Shown one piece after another: positions 60,553 to 64,000 of a stretch of DNA of 64,000 nucleotides. The position numbers and the translations under genes are program-made. The notes beneath the pieces were generated by a model that was not told the origin of the DNA, did no database searches, and saw only the letters and a program-made list of their open reading frames with translations. How positions within the stretch are numbered: the stretch's first letter is position 1; each line of letters begins with the position of its first letter. The stretch comes from Triglochin maritima (Eukaryota > Streptophyta > Magnoliopsida > Alismatales > Juncaginaceae): positions 4,960,001 to 5,024,000 of the forward strand of contig OY821789.1 in the NCBI GenBank assembly GCA_963682175.1, written 5' to 3'.

Positions 60553-63500
60553 GGTTGTTTGTCAATTACAACAACAACAAAGTCTTTTATCTCAAAATAG
60601 TTGAGTAGGCAAGAAATGAAATTCCAATGAGTCACGGTTCAGACACGTGAATCGTTTTCTTCTACGCGTTTCTATCCAATGCAAATTCTCGAGGAACATT
60701 TCAATCTTTTAAATCTCTTTTGACCGCTTCCTCCCAAGTCAATCGTGGTCCACCTCTTCCTCTTTTTATGTCTTTGATCCGATTCAATACTCATCTTCTT
60801 ATAGGTGTCTCCATATGTCTTCTTTGTACATGTCCAAACCATCTCAGTCTGTGTTGGATAACTTTCTCTTCTATTGGAGCAACTACAACTCTCTCACGAA
60901 TGTCTTCATTTCTAATCCGATCCAATCGCGTATGGCCACACATCCACATTTCAGATATACTCATCTTTTGTATATGTTGTCTTTTAGTGACCTAACATTC
61001 TGCACCATATAACATTGCAGGTCTTATTGCGGTTCTATAAAATTTTCCTTTTAACTTAAGTGAAATTTTCTTCACATAAGATACCTAAGATTTGTCGTCA
61101 TTTCATCCATCTTGCTCTAATCCTATGATTAACATCTTCATCGATCTCCCCATCTTTTTGAATTATTGATCCAAGATATATCTAAAAATATTTTTTTTAC
61201 ACACTACTTGTCTATCTAATATAATCTTCTTTTCCCCGGTATTAACGATACTGAAACAACACTTCATATATTCAGTTTTAGATCTACTTAGTTTAAAATC
61301 TTTTGTTTCTAATGTATTTCTCCACAACTCTAGTTTTCTCTCCCACCTACCATACTCTCGTCAATTAATACTACATCATCCACAAAGATAATTCCAGATT
61401 GAAGATTGTCCAATCCGATGATAACCCTCGCTCAGCTCATTACTCCGCTGTGCCCTGGACGGTTCTTGAGGGTTGCGACAAGAATGGAATATTCTAATGC
61501 ATTTGCTGATTCAAGAATTTGCACTAATTGGTCAGATGGTCTTTGGGTGACTGCGTTCACTCTATGTCCAAGCTGACCACTTTCTTCTACCGTCTGGAGC
61601 CTTGTACGCATTTTCCAAGGAATTGAGCCAGTGCCAGAAGGAACGAATTCTTGTTCAAGAATGAACCGTGAAAGAAGCCCTAACCGAACCAAGTAGAGTC
61701 TTCACTTCCGTTTCGCAAGCCTTTGTCATTGTCAGGGACGACGGTTGTCTCGTTGGGGTGATGTTCCATGCCGAGAAATTCGAGAAGCTGCCTATCTCCC
61801 ACTAAGAGAGAGTAGGTGTAGTTCTTCTCCTGAGTTTTTTGATTGATCATCAATACGAGACTTGTGTGTATATATAGATGGATCTCGAAAGAACCCTGAT
61901 GAAGTCTAATCTTAATCGGAAAAACTTTAGACACACCATCACAAATTCTAATGCTAGTTTTAACTCATTCGTACATATCTTTAATTAAATTCACATATTT
62001 TGTTATCTTCTTTTTCTTTAGGGTTCACCGCATAACATTTCTTGGAACTCTATCATATATCTTTTCTAAATCAATAAAAACCACTTGTAGATCTTTTTTT
62101 TTGTTCTTTATACATCTTCATAAGTTGTCTAATAAGAAATATGACATCTATCGTTGACCTTCCAGGCATGAAACCAAATTGATTAGCTCTAACACATGTC
62201 TCTTTCCTTAGACGGTGTTCAATTACTCTTTCCCACAATTTCATAGTATGACACATGAGATTGATACTTCTATAATTAGTGCAACTTTGAATATCTCATT
62301 TATTATTGTAAATTGGCACCAAAGTACCTCCACTAATTTGATATTTTATTTTTCTCAAAGATACTACTAAACAATTTAGTTAACCACGTTACTGATTTTT
62401 TCCCAAGACATTTTCACACCTCAATCGGGATCTCATTTGGTCCTAAAGTCTTACCAACTTTCATCCTTTTTAATGCTTCCTTAACCTCAATTTCTCTTAT
62501 TCTCCGTACAACGTTTATTAGATTACTAAATGTATCATCCACTTCAAAAGTGTCATTATTTTCTCCATTAAACAACTTATCAAAATACCATCTCCACATT
62601 TCCTTGATATCCTCCGCGTTAACTAAAATGTTATTATCATCATCTTTAATGTATTTAACTTGATTAAGGTCTATAGTTTTCTTCTCTCTTATTTTAACCA
62701 AATTATATATTCCAACATCTTCCTTCTCTGATCCCAACTTTTGGTATAAATTCTCATAAACAACCTCTTCAACCTCTCTTACTACTTTTTTAGTTTTTTA
62801 ATTAGTCAACTTACTCTTCTAAGTTAGTTTCATTTTTATCTTTAAACCACATCTTATAATATTCTTTCTTAGTTTTAATTGCATGTTGTACATCATCATT
62901 CCACCACCACGTGTCTCGAATCTAGTCTACATTTTCTACTCTCTCCCGCAAACTTCTTTAGTCACTCGTCGAATATAAGATGACATACTCTCCCACATAC
63001 CATTAGTGTCTCCTACAACATCTCAATGTCCCCCTGTCATAAGTTTATCCCCAAATCTAATACATTTTTTTCTTTAAGATTCCACCATTTAATCTTCACA
63101 TATATATTACACTTATTTCGTACCACACCAATACGAAAGAGAAAATTCACTACTACCAACTTATGTTAAGTCACCACACACTCTCTAGGTATTACCTTAC
63201 AATTTGTACAAGATCCTCGATAATGATTTCGAGTAAGCATAAAATCAATTTGACTCCGATGTTGACCACTACAAAATGTGACTAAATGAAAAAAAAACCT
63301 AAAGAAAGTATTTGCTACTATATGCTACAGTGAAATTCGGAAAATCTTCTCCTTCTTGGGTCCTAACGCCAAATCCAAACCCTCCACTGGTTACGTTCAA
63401 ACCATTCGCTATCTTTACCAACATGACCGTTAAAATATTCTCCAATACAAAGTTTCTCACCACTACGAATCTCTCTCACCATAATGTTAAAGTCCTCCCA

Positions 63501-64000
63501 AAATTGTTTTTTCACTGCTTCGCTCAAACCTACTTGTGGGGCATAAACGCTAATGACATTCAAAATCAGTATTCCGATAACTAACTTAATCAAAATTATT
63601 TGATCACCTTGCCTTTTAACCTATACCACCTCATCTTTTAGGCTCTTATCTACTAAGATTCCTACTCCATTTTTGTTTCTATATTTTCCACTATACCATA
63701 ACTTAAACCCTGTATTTTCAACTTTTTTAGTTTTTTCACCTACCCATTTGGTCTCCTGAACACAAAGAATATTGACTTTTCTTCTGTTGATCACATCCAC
63801 TAACTCTCTCAACTTCCTTGTTAAAAATCCAACATTCCAACTACCTATGCGTATCTTACTATCCTCAACTAGCTTTCTTACCCCTCGCACCCGTTGAGTA
63901 AAGTACGATGACCCTAACTCCTTGTGCACTACATCCGGGCGCCGATGCAGTGTGCCACTAAGGTGGTGACATCCCTTGACTAGCTTCCTTATCGCTCGCA
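60553..64000 (-). mobile_element. RTE-type LINE, decayed, 5' end beyond the window
   Basis: Minus orientation, 3' tail of TTG repeats at about 60553. Endonuclease region: SKIRIGSWNVGFLTRKL and VNILCVQETKWVGEKTK (63621-63929), then ISVYAPQVGLSEAVK (63363-63593). Reverse transcriptase: RIREIEVKEALKRMKVGK (62414-62737), RLRKETCVRANQFGFMPGRS (62071-62256), VVFIDLEKIYDRVPR and FVDDVVLID near 61380. The frame is broken many times, and about 465 bp of foreign sequence (61410-61877) sits inside the transcriptase. It lies antisense to PPC4 in intron 2. Clade assignment rests on the endonuclease and transcriptase wording and the TTG tail. Confidence 0.82.
61410..61877 (-). other. Unidentified insertion within the LINE
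   Basis: Replaces the expected segment between LHQGS and the FVDD motif. It has balanced base composition unlike the LINE. On minus it reads TATATATA near its start and includes LVQILESANALEYSILVAT, which resembles F1-ATP synthase alpha (atp1). The rest of the insert does not, so an organelle-derived origin is only a guess. Confidence 0.35.

Noticed and set aside
61432..61692. A genuine atp1 gene or clear mitochondrial insertion
   Set aside because: Only a short stretch resembles ATP synthase alpha; flanking residues do not align, so it is left as unidentified.

Overview
This is plant nuclear DNA, from an angiosperm. The evidence is intron-containing homologues of plant genes (MFT, a group VIII bHLH factor, a C3HC zinc-finger protein, bacterial-type PEP carboxylase PPC4), a chromovirus of the Ty3/gypsy class, Mutator-like elements carrying FAR1-type transposase and plant mobile domain sequence, and an RTE-type LINE. 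The species cannot be named from the window.

Layout. 370-2083 (-): complete four-exon MFT gene. 2.1-16.3 kb: intergenic DNA with MITEs, a 22-bp minisatellite and nested solo LTRs. 16.4-18.2 kb: a further LTR. 18284-33435: one gypsy insertion in tandem form (LTR-internal-LTR-internal-LTR, period 6589 bp), bounded by a single 5-bp target duplication TTAAG. 35489-36815 (+): five-exon bHLH gene of the RHD6/RSL class I type. 41.06-43.4 kb: truncated MULE with a decayed transposase. 43885-49750 (-): seven-exon C3HC (NIPA/ILP1-like) gene. 51.64-56.78 kb: second MULE of the same family, carrying a decayed plant-mobile-domain gene and itself invaded by a small hAT element. 58847-60177 (+): first two exons of PPC4, whose second intron holds a hairpin and a decayed RTE LINE running off the window end.

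The most unusual signal is a 10-bp palindrome, CGGTCGACCG. I count about 59 perfect copies, plus many one- or two-base variants, where about 0.06 would be expected by chance in 64 kb. In LTRs it occurs as pairs whose start-to-start distance is nearly always 20-23 bp (about two helical turns), repeated roughly every 45-80 bp, often near 72-74. The arrays lie at the same place in four gypsy LTR lineages: TATA box, about 200 bp, a conserved AG|GTATG splice-donor-like site, 110-140 bp, the array, then a conserved stem-loop about 290-308 bp from the LTR 3' end. A similar array lies in a Copia-like LTR, upstream of its TATA box, and a 19-bp-spaced version lies in a hAT element.

The tandem gypsy element also preserves its history. 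The middle LTR matches the right LTR in its left part and the left LTR in its right part, which is what a single unequal LTR-LTR crossover would leave. The two MULEs look like complementary deletion derivatives of one composite element.
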